This document shows, in pieces, positions 16,662 through 25,788 of a stretch of 64,000 bases of DNA. Location of the stretch: positions 331,245 to 395,244 of the forward strand of contig DKPJ01000012.1 of the NCBI GenBank assembly GCA_002480085.1. Reading direction: 5' to 3'. The stretch comes from Enterobacteriaceae bacterium UBA7338. Lineage in GTDB: Bacteria; Pseudomonadota; Gammaproteobacteria; Enterobacterales; Enterobacteriaceae. Numbering within the stretch: position 1 is the first letter of the stretch; each line of letters starts with the position of its first letter. The position numbers and the translations under genes were made by a program. Below the pieces are notes generated by a model. The model saw only the letters and a list, made by a program, of their open reading frames with translations, was not told the origin of the DNA and searched no databases.

Positions 16662-17474
16662 TTAGCTCCCTGTTCCTAGTAAATCGTGAAGATAGTCACC
16701 CGCCGGATAGCGGAACGGCACCGGGCCATCCGCAATGCCGTCAAGGAACTGGCGGACCCGGGGATCGGCATTCTCCTGAAGCCCCTGGGCGCTGCCGTGG
16801 GCGACGATCTTTTTGTCGGCCACGATATAGGCGTAGTCGGCAATACTCAATACCTCGGGCACGTCGTGGGAGACCACAATGCAGGTGACCCCCAGCGCGC
16901 TGTTCAGCTCTGAGATGAGCTTGACCAGTACCCCCATGGTGATGGGATCCTGGCCGACAAAAGGCTCATCAAACATGATCAGATCCGGCTCGAGGGCAAT
17001 CGCCCGCGCCAGCGCCGCACGACGGGCCATGCCGCCGGATAGCTCGGACGGCATCAGCTTTGCTGCGCCGCGCAGGCCAACGGCCTCCAGCTTCATCATT
17101 ACCGTGCTCTTCAGCAGCGCCGGCGGCAGATGCGTGTGCTCACGCAGCGGATAGGCCACGTTATCAAACACGGTCATGTCGGTGAACAGCGCCCCGGACT
17201 GGAACAGCATGCTCATGCGCTTGCGCACGGTGTAGAGGCGGGAGCGCGACATCGCCGGTACGTTTTCGCCATCGAAGAGGATCTCACCGGTGTCCGGTGG
17301 GATCTGCCCGCCGATCAGGCGCAGCAGCGTGGTTTTACCGATCCCTGATGGTCCCATGATCGCGGTGATCTTTCCGCGCGGCACCGTCAGCGTAATATTG
17401 TCGAAGATACACCGATTGCCACGGGAGAAGCTGACGCCACGGACATCGACTAAATTCGCCATCGTCTGGCTCAT
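16662..17474 (-). CDS. mlaF: ATPase subunit MlaF
   Basis: MlaF powers the MlaFEDB lipid transporter. The 270 residues contain Walker A GPSGIGKT (about 42-49), signature LSGGMARR, Walker B LIMFDEPF and the H-loop SHD. The C-terminal extension that binds MlaB is present (PVPFRYPAGDYLHDL). First gene of mlaFEDCB; divergent from yrbG with a 223-bp intergenic region that must hold both promoters. Confidence 0.97.
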   Translation of the reverse strand: MSQTMANLVDVRGVSFSRGNRCIFDNITLTVPRGKITAIMGPSGIGKTTLLRLIGGQIPPDTGEILFDGENVPAMSRSRLYTVRKRMSMLFQSGALFTDMTVFDNVAYPLREHTHLPPALLKSTVMMKLEAVGLRGAAKLMPSELSGGMARRAALARAIALEPDLIMFDEPFVGQDPITMGVLVKLISELNSALGVTCIVVSHDVPEVLSIADYAYIVADKKIVAHGSAQGLQENADPRVRQFLDGIADGPVPFRYPAGDYLHDLLGTGS

Positions 17475-17697
17475 TTACTTTTCCTTCTGCCTTATTAGGT
17501 GTAACCAGGGCGCGTCATTACGCCTGGTCACGATATTTTTACAGAATATTGTGCGCATAGGTTAGCTAAAGCTGGCATTTGTTTTACTTTTAAGCCGCTT
17601 AAAGTCAAAATCAGGACTCGCTGTGTCCACCGATCCTCTCTTCGCCTGGCGATCGCTGACTGCGGACCGGCGATTATACCTGAAGAAAGGACTTTAG

Positions 17698-18663
17698 ATG
17701 CTTTTAGCGATGGCGCTGTTAATTATTGGTTTACTTTTGGTGGTCTACAGTGCCGATCGTCTGGTGTTTGCCGCGTCTATTCTCTGCCGTAGCATTGGGA
17801 TCCCGCCGCTGATCATCGGCATGACGGTGGTTACCATCGGCACCTCCCTGCCTGAAATCATTGTCTCGATGGCCGCCTCCCTGCACGGACAGATGGATCT
17901 GGCTATTGGTACGGCGCTGGGATCTAACATCGTCAATATACTGTTGATCCTCGGCTTAGCCGCCCTGTTCCATCCATTTACCGTGCATTCTGATATTCTG
18001 CGCCGCGAATTACCGCTAATGTTGATCGTCAGCGCCCTCGCTGGCGTGGTGCTGTACGATGGTCAGCTCACGCGGGCGGACGGCCTCTTTTTACTGCTGT
18101 TAGCCGTGCTCTGGCTGGTATTCATTGTTAAGATTGGCCGCCAGGGCAACGATAGCCTGACCCGGGAGCAGCTGGCGGAGCTGCCCCGTGAGGGTAGCCT
18201 GTCGGTGGCGTTTCTCTGGCTGGGGGTCGCGCTGATCGTCATGCCGATGGCGACCCGGATGGTGATTGATAACGCCACGGTGCTGGCTAACGTGCTGGGA
18301 ATGAGCGAGCTGACCATCGGCCTGACGGTGATTGCCATTGGAACCAGCCTGCCGGAGCTGGCTACCGCTATCGCTGGGGCACGTAAAGGTGAAGATGATA
18401 TCGCCATCGGTAATATTATTGGCTCCAGCATTATTAATATCGCCATTGTGCTGGGCCTGCCCGCGCTGATTGTTCCCGGCTCCTTTAACCCGCTGGCCTT
18501 TACGCGCGACTACGGCGTGATGCTGGCGGTCAGCGTTATCTTCGCCCTGCAGTGCTGGCGTCGGCAGAGCCAGACGGGCAGAGGCGCAGGCGCGCTGTTA
18601 CTTGGCGGTTTTATCATATGGATGGCGATGCTCTACTGGCTGTCGCCGTATATTACTGGATAA
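17698..18663 (+). CDS. yrbG: Sodium/calcium exchanger-family protein YrbG
   Basis: The 321-residue CaCA-family membrane protein has two inverted repeats, each with the alpha motif: GTSLPEIIVSMAAS with GSNIVNILLI near 48-85, and GTSLPELATAIAGA with GSSIINIAIV near 216-254. These Glu/Asn/Ser residues bind the cation in NCX homologues. The physiological substrate of YrbG is not established. It ends 13 bp before kdsD and may be co-transcribed with it. Confidence 0.94.
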   Translation: MLLAMALLIIGLLLVVYSADRLVFAASILCRSIGIPPLIIGMTVVTIGTSLPEIIVSMAASLHGQMDLAIGTALGSNIVNILLILGLAALFHPFTVHSDILRRELPLMLIVSALAGVVLYDGQLTRADGLFLLLLAVLWLVFIVKIGRQGNDSLTREQLAELPREGSLSVAFLWLGVALIVMPMATRMVIDNATVLANVLGMSELTIGLTVIAIGTSLPELATAIAGARKGEDDIAIGNIIGSSIINIAIVLGLPALIVPGSFNPLAFTRDYGVMLAVSVIFALQCWRRQSQTGRGAGALLLGGFIIWMAMLYWLSPYITG

Positions 18664-18676
18664 TCGGAAACCTATT

Positions 18677-19663
18677 ATGTCGCACATAGATTTGCCGCCG
18701 GGCTTTGACTTTCAACAGGCGGGCAAGGATGTACTGACTATTGAACGTGAAGGCCTGGCCGAGCTTGACCGCTACATCAACCAGGACTTTACCGAAGCCT
18801 GCGAAAAGATGTTCTACTGCGCCGGTAAAGTGGTGGTGATGGGCATGGGCAAATCTGGCCATATCGGGCGTAAGATGGCGGCGACCTTCGCCAGCACCGG
18901 CACGCCGGCGTTTTTCGTTCACCCTGGCGAGGCCGCCCACGGCGATCTCGGCATGGTCGCGCCGCAGGATATCGTTATCGCCCTGTCGAACTCCGGCGAA
19001 TCCAACGAGATCCTCGCGCTTATTCCGGTGCTGAAACGCTTGCAGGTGCCGTTAATCTGCGTCACCAGCCGTCCGGAAAGCAGCATGGCGCGGGCGGCGG
19101 ATATCCATCTCTGCGTCAAGGTGCCCCGGGAAGCCTGTCCGCTGGGGCTGGCCCCCACCTCCAGCACCACGGCGGCGCTGGTGATGGGCGACGCGCTGGC
19201 AGTGGCGCTCCTGAAGGCGCGCGGCTTTACGGCAGAGGACTTTGCCCTCTCCCACCCCGGCGGCGCGCTCGGGCGCAAGCTGCTGCTGCGGGTAAACGAT
19301 ATTATGCACACCGGGGATGAGATCCCCCACGTCAGCAAAGAGGCCTCCCTGCGCGACGCGCTGCTGGAGATCACCCGCAAAAATCTGGGCATGACGGTGG
19401 TGTGCGACGACCTGATGAAAATTGAAGGCATCTTTACCGACGGCGACCTGCGCCGCGTGTTTGATATGGGTGCCGACGTCAGAAACTTAGGTATTGCGGA
19501 CGTGATGACGCCCGGCGGCATCCGCGTTCGCGCAGGCACGCTGGCGGTTGACGTCCTGAACCTGATGCAGTCTCGCCACATTACGGCGGTCATGGTTGCC
19601 GATGGCGACCAGCTGCTGGGTGTGGTACATATGCACGATCTGCTGCGCGCAGGCGTGGTGTAA
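18677..19663 (+). CDS. kdsD: D-arabinose 5-phosphate isomerase KdsD
   Basis: KdsD makes arabinose-5-phosphate from ribulose-5-phosphate for Kdo synthesis. The start MSHIDLPPGFD at 18677 gives 328 residues; an upstream in-frame ATG lies inside yrbG and is not used by the family. A SIS sugar-isomerase domain (about 40-180, with GMGKSGHIGRKMAAT) is followed by two CBS domains (about 205-328, including GIFTDGDLRR). Confidence 0.97.
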   Translation: MSHIDLPPGFDFQQAGKDVLTIEREGLAELDRYINQDFTEACEKMFYCAGKVVVMGMGKSGHIGRKMAATFASTGTPAFFVHPGEAAHGDLGMVAPQDIVIALSNSGESNEILALIPVLKRLQVPLICVTSRPESSMARAADIHLCVKVPREACPLGLAPTSSTTAALVMGDALAVALLKARGFTAEDFALSHPGGALGRKLLLRVNDIMHTGDEIPHVSKEASLRDALLEITRKNLGMTVVCDDLMKIEGIFTDGDLRRVFDMGADVRNLGIADVMTPGGIRVRAGTLAVDVLNLMQSRHITAVMVADGDQLLGVVHMHDLLRAGVV

Positions 19664-19676
19664 AAAGGATACGAGA

Positions 19677-20243
19677 ATGAGTAATGCTGCTGCGTCACTG
19701 GCGACCTGCTACGGGCCGGTCAGTACGCAAGTGATGGCTAAGGCGGAGAAGATCCGCCTGCTGATCCTGGACGTTGATGGCGTAATGTCTGACGGCCTGA
19801 TTTTTATGGGTAATAATGGTGAAGAGCTGAAAGCGTTCAACGTGCGCGACGGCTATGGCATCCGCTGCGCGTTGACCTCGGGTATCGAGGTGGCGATTAT
19901 TACCGGCCGCAAGGCTAAACTGCTGGAAGACCGCTGCGCTACGCTGGGAATCACGCATCTCTACCAGGGGCAGTCGGACAAGCTGATCGGCTACCGGGAG
20001 CTGCTCGCCACCCTCGCCGTCAGCGCCGATGAGGTCGCCTACGTGGGCGATGACCTGATCGACTGGCCGGTGATGGCTGAGGTGGGCTTAAGCGTGGCCG
20101 TTGCCGATGCGCACCCGCTGCTGCTGCCGCGCGCGGACTACGTGACAAGGATTCAGGGCGGACGCGGCGCGGTACGTGAAGTCTGCGATCTGCTGCTGCT
20201 GGCGCAGGGCAAACTGGAAGAGGCCAAAGGGCAATCGATATGA
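19677..20243 (+). CDS. kdsC: Kdo-8-phosphate phosphatase KdsC
   Basis: KdsC hydrolyses Kdo-8-phosphate to Kdo. The HAD C0 phosphatase has the nucleophile motif LDVDGVMSDG (about 35-44), Thr of IITGRK, and the Asp pair YVGDDLIDWPVM. The start MSNAAASLAT at 19677 gives 188 residues, the family length. It begins 13 bp after kdsD and overlaps lptC by 4 bases (ATGA). Confidence 0.97.
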   Translation: MSNAAASLATCYGPVSTQVMAKAEKIRLLILDVDGVMSDGLIFMGNNGEELKAFNVRDGYGIRCALTSGIEVAIITGRKAKLLEDRCATLGITHLYQGQSDKLIGYRELLATLAVSADEVAYVGDDLIDWPVMAEVGLSVAVADAHPLLLPRADYVTRIQGGRGAVREVCDLLLLAQGKLEEAKGQSI

Positions 20244-20815
20244 GTAAAACCAGACGTTGGGTTATCATTCTGCTGTCGCTGGCGGTGCTGGTATTGATTG
20301 GCGTCAATTTGACCGATCGGGACGATGACAGCCAGGTCGCGATCAACAATAGCGATCCGACCTACCGCAGCGAGCATACCGATACCGTGGTCTATAGCCC
20401 GGAAGGGGCGCTGAACTATCGCCTGATCGCGCAGCACGTTGAGTACTTCTCTGACCAGGCTGTTTCATGGTTTACGCAGCCGGTATTAACCACTTTTGAC
20501 GAAAATAAAGTGCCGACCTGGTCGATTAGGTCAGATAAAGCCAAACTGACTGATGACCGTATGCTGTATCTTTATGGAAACGTTGAGGTCAATGCCCTGA
20601 CAGCAGAGTCCCAACTGCGGAAAATTACGACGGATAACGCTCAGATTAACCTGATTACTCAGGATGTTACCTCGAACGATCTGGTCACGTTATACGGTAC
20701 AACATTTAATTCCAGCGGCCTGAAAATGCGCGGCAACTTACGCAGCAAAAACGCCGAGCTGATTGAAAAGGTTAGAACCTCCTATGAAATTCAAAATAAA
20801 CAAACTCAGCCTTAA
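20240..20815 (+). CDS. lptC: LPS export protein LptC
   Basis: LptC is the bitopic inner-membrane component that takes LPS from LptB2FG and passes it to LptA. Of its 191 residues, 7-25 form the single membrane anchor and the remainder the periplasmic beta-jellyroll. It overlaps kdsC by 4 bases and lptA by 32 bases, so translation of the three is probably coupled. Confidence 0.96.
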   Translation: MSKTRRWVIILLSLAVLVLIGVNLTDRDDDSQVAINNSDPTYRSEHTDTVVYSPEGALNYRLIAQHVEYFSDQAVSWFTQPVLTTFDENKVPTWSIRSDKAKLTDDRMLYLYGNVEVNALTAESQLRKITTDNAQINLITQDVTSNDLVTLYGTTFNSSGLKMRGNLRSKNAELIEKVRTSYEIQNKQTQP

Positions 20816-21332
20816 TCTTGCGCTTGCCAGCGTACTTCTGGCCGCCTCTGTCCCGGCGCTGGCGGTGACCGGCGATACCGATCAGCCGATCCATATTGAA
20901 TCTGACCAGCAGTCGCTGGACATGCAGGGCAACGTGGTGACCTTCACCGGCAACGTGGTGGTCACCCAGGGTACGATCAAGATCAACGCCGATAAGGTAG
21001 TTGTTACCCGTCCGGGCGGCGAGCAGGGCAAAGAGATCATTGACGGCTACGGCAACCCGGCCACTTTCTACCAGATGCAGGATAACGGCAAGCCGGTGCA
21101 GGGTCATGCTGGCCAGCTCCATTACGAGCTGCAGAATGACTTCGTGGTGCTGACCGGCAACGCCTTCCTTGAGCAGCAGGACAGCAATATCACCGGCGAC
21201 AAAATTACCTATCTGGTCAAAGAGCAAAAAATGCAGGCGTTTAGCGAAAAAGGCAAGCGCGTGACCACCGTCCTGGTTCCATCCCAGCTGCAGGACAAAG
21301 GCAATAAACCGGCACCGAAGAAGAGTAACTAA
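20784..21332 (+). CDS. lptA: Periplasmic LPS bridge protein LptA
   Basis: LptA oligomerises into the periplasmic bridge that carries LPS to LptDE. The start MKFKINKLSLN at 20784 follows a good Shine-Dalgarno; the upstream ATG at 20763 adds seven unconserved residues. The signal peptide ends VPALA-VTG at about residue 27. The OstA/LptA jellyroll (DQPIHIESDQQSLDMQGN...) and a Lys/Pro-rich tail complete 182 residues. The start lies within lptC, and the stop is 6 bp before lptB. Confidence 0.97.
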   Translation: MKFKINKLSLNLALASVLLAASVPALAVTGDTDQPIHIESDQQSLDMQGNVVTFTGNVVVTQGTIKINADKVVVTRPGGEQGKEIIDGYGNPATFYQMQDNGKPVQGHAGQLHYELQNDFVVLTGNAFLEQQDSNITGDKITYLVKEQKMQAFSEKGKRVTTVLVPSQLQDKGNKPAPKKSN

Positions 21333-21338
21333 TTCGTT

Positions 21339-22064
21339 ATGGCAACGTTAACTGCAAAAAATCTTGCTAAAGCCTATAAAGGCCGCCGCGTGGTCGAGGA
21401 TGTCAGCCTGACCGTTAACTCCGGCGAAATTGTGGGCCTGCTTGGCCCTAACGGGGCGGGTAAAACCACCACCTTCTACATGGTCGTAGGCATTGTCTCC
21501 CGCGACGCGGGCAATATCATTATCGATGACGAAGATATCAGCCTGCTGCCGCTGCACGCCCGCGCGCGCCGTGGTATCGGCTACCTGCCGCAGGAGGCCT
21601 CGATTTTCCGCCGCCTGAGCGTCTATGATAACTTAATGGCCGTGCTGCAGATCCGTGACGACCTCTCCTCCCAGCAGCGCGAAGACCGCGCCAACGAGCT
21701 GATGGAGGAGTTTCACATTGAGCACCTGCGCGACAGCCTCGGCCAGGCTCTCTCCGGCGGTGAGCGCCGTCGCGTGGAGATCGCCCGTGCGCTGGCGGCG
21801 AACCCTAAGTTTATCCTGCTGGATGAACCCTTTGCCGGCGTTGACCCCATCTCTGTTATCGACATTAAGCGCATCATTGAGCACCTGCGCGACAGCGGCC
21901 TGGGCGTGCTGATCACCGATCACAACGTGCGTGAGACGCTGGCCGTGTGCGAGCGCGCCTATATCGTCAGCCAGGGGCATCTGATTGCCCACGGTACGCC
22001 GCAGCAAATCCTTGAAGACGAACAGGTTAAACGCGTATATCTTGGGGAAGACTTCAGACTCTGA
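21339..22064 (+). CDS. lptB: LPS export ATPase LptB
   Basis: LptB is the cytoplasmic ATPase of LptB2FGC. The 241 residues include Walker A GPNGAGKT (about 36-43), signature LSGGERRR, Walker B FILLDEPFAGVDP and switch His DHNVRET. It lies between lptA and rpoN in the conserved order. Confidence 0.98.
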   Translation: MATLTAKNLAKAYKGRRVVEDVSLTVNSGEIVGLLGPNGAGKTTTFYMVVGIVSRDAGNIIIDDEDISLLPLHARARRGIGYLPQEASIFRRLSVYDNLMAVLQIRDDLSSQQREDRANELMEEFHIEHLRDSLGQALSGGERRRVEIARALAANPKFILLDEPFAGVDPISVIDIKRIIEHLRDSGLGVLITDHNVRETLAVCERAYIVSQGHLIAHGTPQQILEDEQVKRVYLGEDFRL

Positions 22065-22111
22065 TAGGGTTAGTAACTGTAATGTTTTAGCGGGAGAGAA
22101 GTGTTCTGAAC

Positions 22112-23545
22112 ATGAAGCAAGGTTTGCAACTGCGGCTCAGCCAACAGCTCGCCATGACGCCCCAACTGCAGCAGGCTATTCGTCTGCTGCAGCTCTCTAC
22201 GCTGGAACTTCAGCAAGAACTTCAGCAGGCGTTGGATAGCAACCCGCTGCTGGAGCAGACCGATATTCACGACGAGATAGACGCGCAGCAGACCCAGGAC
22301 ACCGAAGCGTTAGACACCGCCGACGCCCTTGAGCAGAAAGATATGCCCGAGGAGCTGCCGCTGGACGCCAGCTGGGATGAGATCTACACCGCCGGTACGC
22401 CGTCGGGCAACGGCGTGGACTATCAGGACGACGAGCTTCCCGTCTACCAGGGCGAAACCACCCAGTCGCTGCAGGACTATCTGATGTGGCAGGTGGAGCT
22501 GACCCCCTTCTCCGATACCGATCGCGCTATCGCCACCTCCATTGTTGACGCTGTGGATGAGACCGGTTATCTGACCGTCTCTCTGGAGGATATCCTTGAC
22601 AGCATGGGCGACGGCAACGTCGGGCTGGACGAGGTCGAGGCGGTGCTGAAACGCGTCCAGCGTTTCGATCCGGTGGGCGTGGCGGCACGGGATCTGCGCG
22701 ACTGCCTGCTGATCCAGCTCTCCCAGTTCGCCAGCGATACGCCGTGGCGGGCTGAAGCGAAGCTGATCATCAGCGATCACCTCGATCTGCTCGCGAATCA
22801 TGACTTCCGCAGCCTGATGCGCGTCACCCGTCTGAAGGAAGAGGTGCTGAAAGAGGCGGTTAACCTGATCCAGTCCCTGGATCCGCGTCCGGGCCAGTCG
22901 ATCCAGACCGGCGAGCCGGAGTATGTGATCCCCGACGTGCTGGTGCGTAAGCATAACGGCCGCTGGACGGTGGAGCTGAATGCCGACAGCATTCCGCGCC
23001 TGCAGATCAACCAGCACTATGCCGGCATGTGCAGCGGCACGCGCAACGATGCCGACAGCCAGTATATCCGCAGCAATCTTCAGGAGGCCAAGTGGCTGAT
23101 TAAGAGCCTGGAGAGCCGCAACGATACCCTGCTGCGGGTCAGCCGCTGCATCGTTGAACAGCAGCAGGCCTTTTTCGATAAGGGCGAAGAGTTTATGAAA
23201 CCGATGGTGCTGGCGGACATCGCCCAGGCCGTCGAGATGCACGAATCCACTATTTCACGTGTCACAACCCAGAAGTACCTGCACAGCCCGAGGGGCATTT
23301 TTGAGCTTAAATACTTTTTCTCCAGCCATGTGAACACCGAAGGCGGCGGCGAAGCCTCTTCAACGGCGATCCGGGCGCTGGTGAAAAAGCTGATAGCCGC
23401 AGAAAACCCTGCGAAACCACTGAGCGACAGTAAGCTGACCACCCTGCTGTCCGACCAGGGTATCATGGTGGCTCGCCGCACCGTTGCGAAGTATCGAGAG
23501 TCTTTATCCATCCCGCCGTCTAACCAGCGCAAGCAGCTGGTCTGA
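22112..23545 (+). CDS. rpoN: RNA polymerase sigma-54 factor RpoN
   Basis: RpoN directs transcription of nitrogen and stress genes from -24/-12 promoters with AAA+ activators. The 477-residue protein has the Gln/Leu-rich activator-contact region I (1-50), an acidic region II, the core-binding region III, and the RpoN box (ARRTVAKYRE) near the C-terminus. It is followed by hpf, ptsN, rapZ and npr, the standard sigma-54/PTS(Ntr) cluster. Confidence 0.98.
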   Translation: MKQGLQLRLSQQLAMTPQLQQAIRLLQLSTLELQQELQQALDSNPLLEQTDIHDEIDAQQTQDTEALDTADALEQKDMPEELPLDASWDEIYTAGTPSGNGVDYQDDELPVYQGETTQSLQDYLMWQVELTPFSDTDRAIATSIVDAVDETGYLTVSLEDILDSMGDGNVGLDEVEAVLKRVQRFDPVGVAARDLRDCLLIQLSQFASDTPWRAEAKLIISDHLDLLANHDFRSLMRVTRLKEEVLKEAVNLIQSLDPRPGQSIQTGEPEYVIPDVLVRKHNGRWTVELNADSIPRLQINQHYAGMCSGTRNDADSQYIRSNLQEAKWLIKSLESRNDTLLRVSRCIVEQQQAFFDKGEEFMKPMVLADIAQAVEMHESTISRVTTQKYLHSPRGIFELKYFFSSHVNTEGGGEASSTAIRALVKKLIAAENPAKPLSDSKLTTLLSDQGIMVARRTVAKYRESLSIPPSNQRKQLV

Positions 23546-23567
23546 CCCAACCGATAAGGAAGACACT

Positions 23568-23855
23568 ATGCAGCTCAACATTACAGGGCACAATGTCGAA
23601 ATTACTGAAGCACTGCGCGATTTTGTCAGTACAAAATTTGCTAAGCTGGAGCAGTACTTCGAGCGGATCAATCAGGTCTACATTGTGTTAAAAGTGGAGA
23701 AAGTGACGCACGTCGCGGACGCCACACTGCACGTAAACGGTGGCGAACTCCACGCCAGTGCGGAAGGGCAAGACATGTATGCGGCCATTGACGGTTTAAT
23801 TGATAAACTGGCGCGACAGTTAACCAAACATAAAGATAAACTGAAACAATACTAA
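23568..23855 (+). CDS. hpf: Ribosome hibernation promoting factor HPF
   Basis: Short HPF (95 residues) converts 90S dimers to inactive 100S ribosomes in stationary phase. The start MQLNITGHNVE at 23568 matches the family; upstream in-frame codons lie within rpoN. The S30AE/YfiA fold is present, with a basic C-terminus (LTKHKDKLKQY). The short form lacks the C-terminal dimerisation domain. Confidence 0.96.
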   Translation: MQLNITGHNVEITEALRDFVSTKFAKLEQYFERINQVYIVLKVEKVTHVADATLHVNGGELHASAEGQDMYAAIDGLIDKLARQLTKHKDKLKQY

Positions 23856-23881
23856 TTGTCCGGGCGTTCGACGGCATTTAG

Positions 23882-23909
23882 CAACCTGCTGTGGCAACGC
23901 AGCAGGTTG
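23882..23909 (+). other. Stem-loop between hpf and ptsN
   Basis: CAACCTGCTG-(8)-CAGCAGGTTG is a perfect 10-bp stem between hpf and ptsN, ending 28 bases before the ptsN start. There is no T tract, so it is more likely an mRNA processing or stability element than a terminator. Confidence 0.55.
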
Positions 23910-23937
23910 TCTGCGCGAAAAACGCTTAGGTGAATTT

Positions 23938-24429
23938 ATGATGAACAACGATTCCGCTCTACAACTGAGCAATGTCCTTAACCAGGAATGTACCCGTAGC
24001 GGCGTGCACTGCCAGAGCAAAAAGCGTGCGCTGGAGATTATCAGCGAGCTGGCTGCAAAGCAGCTCAGCCTGCCACCGCAGGTGGTTTTTGAAGCCATCC
24101 TCACCCGTGAGAAAATGGGCAGTACCGGTATCGGCAACGGTATCGCTATCCCCCACGGCAAGGTAGAAGAGGATACCCTGCGCGCCGTTGGCGTCTTTGT
24201 GCAGCTGGAGACGCCTATCGCCTTTGATGCTATCGATAACCAGCCGGTCGATCTGCTCTTCGCCCTGCTGGTGCCTGCCGATCAGACAAAGACTCATCTG
24301 CACACGCTCTCCCTTGTTGCCCGTCGCCTGGCGGACAAAACCATCTGCCGACGCCTGCGCGCCGCGCAGAGCGATGAGGAGCTGTACCAGATCATCACGG
24401 ATACCGAAGGCAGCCACGATGATGCGTAA
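23938..24429 (+). CDS. ptsN: Nitrogen PTS enzyme IIA (EIIA-Ntr)
   Basis: EIIA-Ntr receives phosphate from NPr and regulates potassium uptake, KdpD and other targets depending on its phosphorylation state. The 163-residue PTS EIIA type-2 domain has the phospho-acceptor His73 in GIAIPHGK. The start MMNND gives the E. coli length. It belongs to the rpoN-hpf-ptsN-rapZ-npr operon. Confidence 0.97.
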   Translation: MMNNDSALQLSNVLNQECTRSGVHCQSKKRALEIISELAAKQLSLPPQVVFEAILTREKMGSTGIGNGIAIPHGKVEEDTLRAVGVFVQLETPIAFDAIDNQPVDLLFALLVPADQTKTHLHTLSLVARRLADKTICRRLRAAQSDEELYQIITDTEGSHDDA

Positions 24430-24474
24430 CCGGGAAAACGCTTTTACATTTGCTCTCCTGAGGAGAAACGGTAC

Positions 24475-25329
24475 ATGGTACTGATGATCGTCAGCGGTCG
24501 CTCGGGTTCGGGAAAATCAGTTGCCCTGCGAGCGCTGGAAGACATGGGCTTCTACTGCGTGGATAACCTGCCGGTGGTGCTGCTGCCCGAACTGGCAAAA
24601 TCGCTGGCCGACCGCCAGATCTCCGCGGCCGTCAGCATTGACGTGCGCAACATGCCGGAGTCGCCAGAGATCTTTGAGCAGGCGATGAACAACCTGCCGA
24701 CGGCCTTTTCGCCGCAGCTGCTGTTCCTTGATGCCGATCGCAACACGCTGATCCGTCGCTACAGCGACACCCGACGCCTGCACCCCCTCTCCAGCAAGAA
24801 CCTGTCGCTGGAGAGCGCCATTGACGAAGAGAGCGACCTGCTGGAGCCGCTGCGCTCGCGGGCGGATCTGATCGTTGATACCTCAGAGATGTCGGTGCAC
24901 GAGCTGGCGGAGATGCTGCGTACCCGCCTGCTGGGCAAGCGCGAACGCGAGCTGACCATGGTGTTTGAGTCGTTCGGCTTCAAGCATGGCATCCCCATCG
25001 ATGCCGACTACGTCTTTGACGTCCGCTTCTTGCCGAACCCGCACTGGGATCCCAAGCTGCGCCCGATGACCGGTCTCGACAAGCCGGTGGCGGCGTTCCT
25101 TGACCGACACACCGAAGTGCACAACTTTATCTATCAGACCCGCAGCTATCTGGAACTGTGGCTGCCGATGCTGGAGACCAACAACCGCAGCTATCTCACC
25201 GTTGCCATTGGCTGTACCGGGGGCAAGCACCGTTCGGTCTATATTGCCGAGCAGCTGGCGGACTACTTCCGTTCGCGGGGTAAAAACGTGCAGTCCCGTC
25301 ACCGCACCCTGGAAAAACGTAAAACATGA
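24475..25329 (+). CDS. rapZ: RNase adapter protein RapZ
   Basis: RapZ binds the sRNA GlmZ and presents it to RNase E, so setting GlmS levels in response to glucosamine-6-phosphate. The 284 residues have an N-terminal P-loop (GRSGSGKS, 8-15) and a C-terminal RNA-binding domain with the GCTGGKHRSV motif and a basic tail (HRTLEKRK). An AGGAG site lies 12 bases upstream. The stop overlaps the npr start (ATGA). Confidence 0.97.
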   Translation: MVLMIVSGRSGSGKSVALRALEDMGFYCVDNLPVVLLPELAKSLADRQISAAVSIDVRNMPESPEIFEQAMNNLPTAFSPQLLFLDADRNTLIRRYSDTRRLHPLSSKNLSLESAIDEESDLLEPLRSRADLIVDTSEMSVHELAEMLRTRLLGKRERELTMVFESFGFKHGIPIDADYVFDVRFLPNPHWDPKLRPMTGLDKPVAAFLDRHTEVHNFIYQTRSYLELWLPMLETNNRSYLTVAIGCTGGKHRSVYIAEQLADYFRSRGKNVQSRHRTLEKRKT

Positions 25330-25598
25330 CCGTCAAACAGACCGTTGAGATCACCAACACGCTGGGCATGCACGCTCGCCCGGCGATGAAGCTGTTTGAG
25401 CTGGTTCAGGGGTTTGATGCGGAAGTGCTGCTGCGCAATGATGAAGGCACCGAGGCGGAAGCCAGCAGCGTGATTGCGCTGCTGATGCTCGACTCCGCTA
25501 AAGGCCGCCAGATAGAGATTGAGGCCAGCGGCCCGCAGGAGCAGGAGGCGCTCGCCGCCGTCATCGCCCTGTTCAACGCCGGTTTTGATGAAGACTGA
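25326..25598 (+). CDS. npr: Phosphocarrier protein NPr
   Basis: NPr (PtsO) is the HPr-like carrier between EI-Ntr and EIIA-Ntr. The 90-residue HPr fold has phospho-acceptor His16 in NTLGMHARPA. It overlaps rapZ by 4 bases. A REP element lies directly after it, marking the probable end of the operon. Confidence 0.97.
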   Translation: MTVKQTVEITNTLGMHARPAMKLFELVQGFDAEVLLRNDEGTEAEASSVIALLMLDSAKGRQIEIEASGPQEQEALAAVIALFNAGFDED

Positions 25599-25608
25599 TC
25601 GCCAGCCG

Positions 25609-25643
25609 CGCCGGGTGGCGGCTACGCCTTTCCCGGCCTGTAA
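25609..25643. repeat. REP palindrome
   Basis: The unit CGCCGGGTGGCGG...CCCGGCCTGTAACA follows the npr stop codon and has the REP stem and terminal GGCCTG-TA layout. It can stabilise upstream mRNA or bind gyrase. Confidence 0.7.
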
Positions 25644-25712
25644 CATCTGCTAATTACTCTTTTCGTGCGCTTAATCCCTGCCAATCTTTCCTTAAGATAA
25701 CCTTAAGCTAGC

Positions 25713-25729
25713 CGTTTATTTTTCATTTA
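25713..25729 (+). promoter_or_regulatory. PhoP box-like direct repeat upstream of yrbL
   Basis: CGTTTA-TTTTT-CATTTA resembles the PhoP consensus direct repeat (T/G)GTTTA-N5-(T/G)GTTTA, with 5/6 and 4/6 matches. A plausible -10 (CATACT, 25741-25746) starts 11 bp beyond the repeat, the usual spacing for PhoP-activated promoters. E. coli yrbL is PhoP-dependent. Confidence 0.6.
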
Positions 25730-25788
25730 AGTTGCCTGGCCATACTTGGATTGTTTTCAGAACAATTTCCAAAAAAGCAGGACAACCT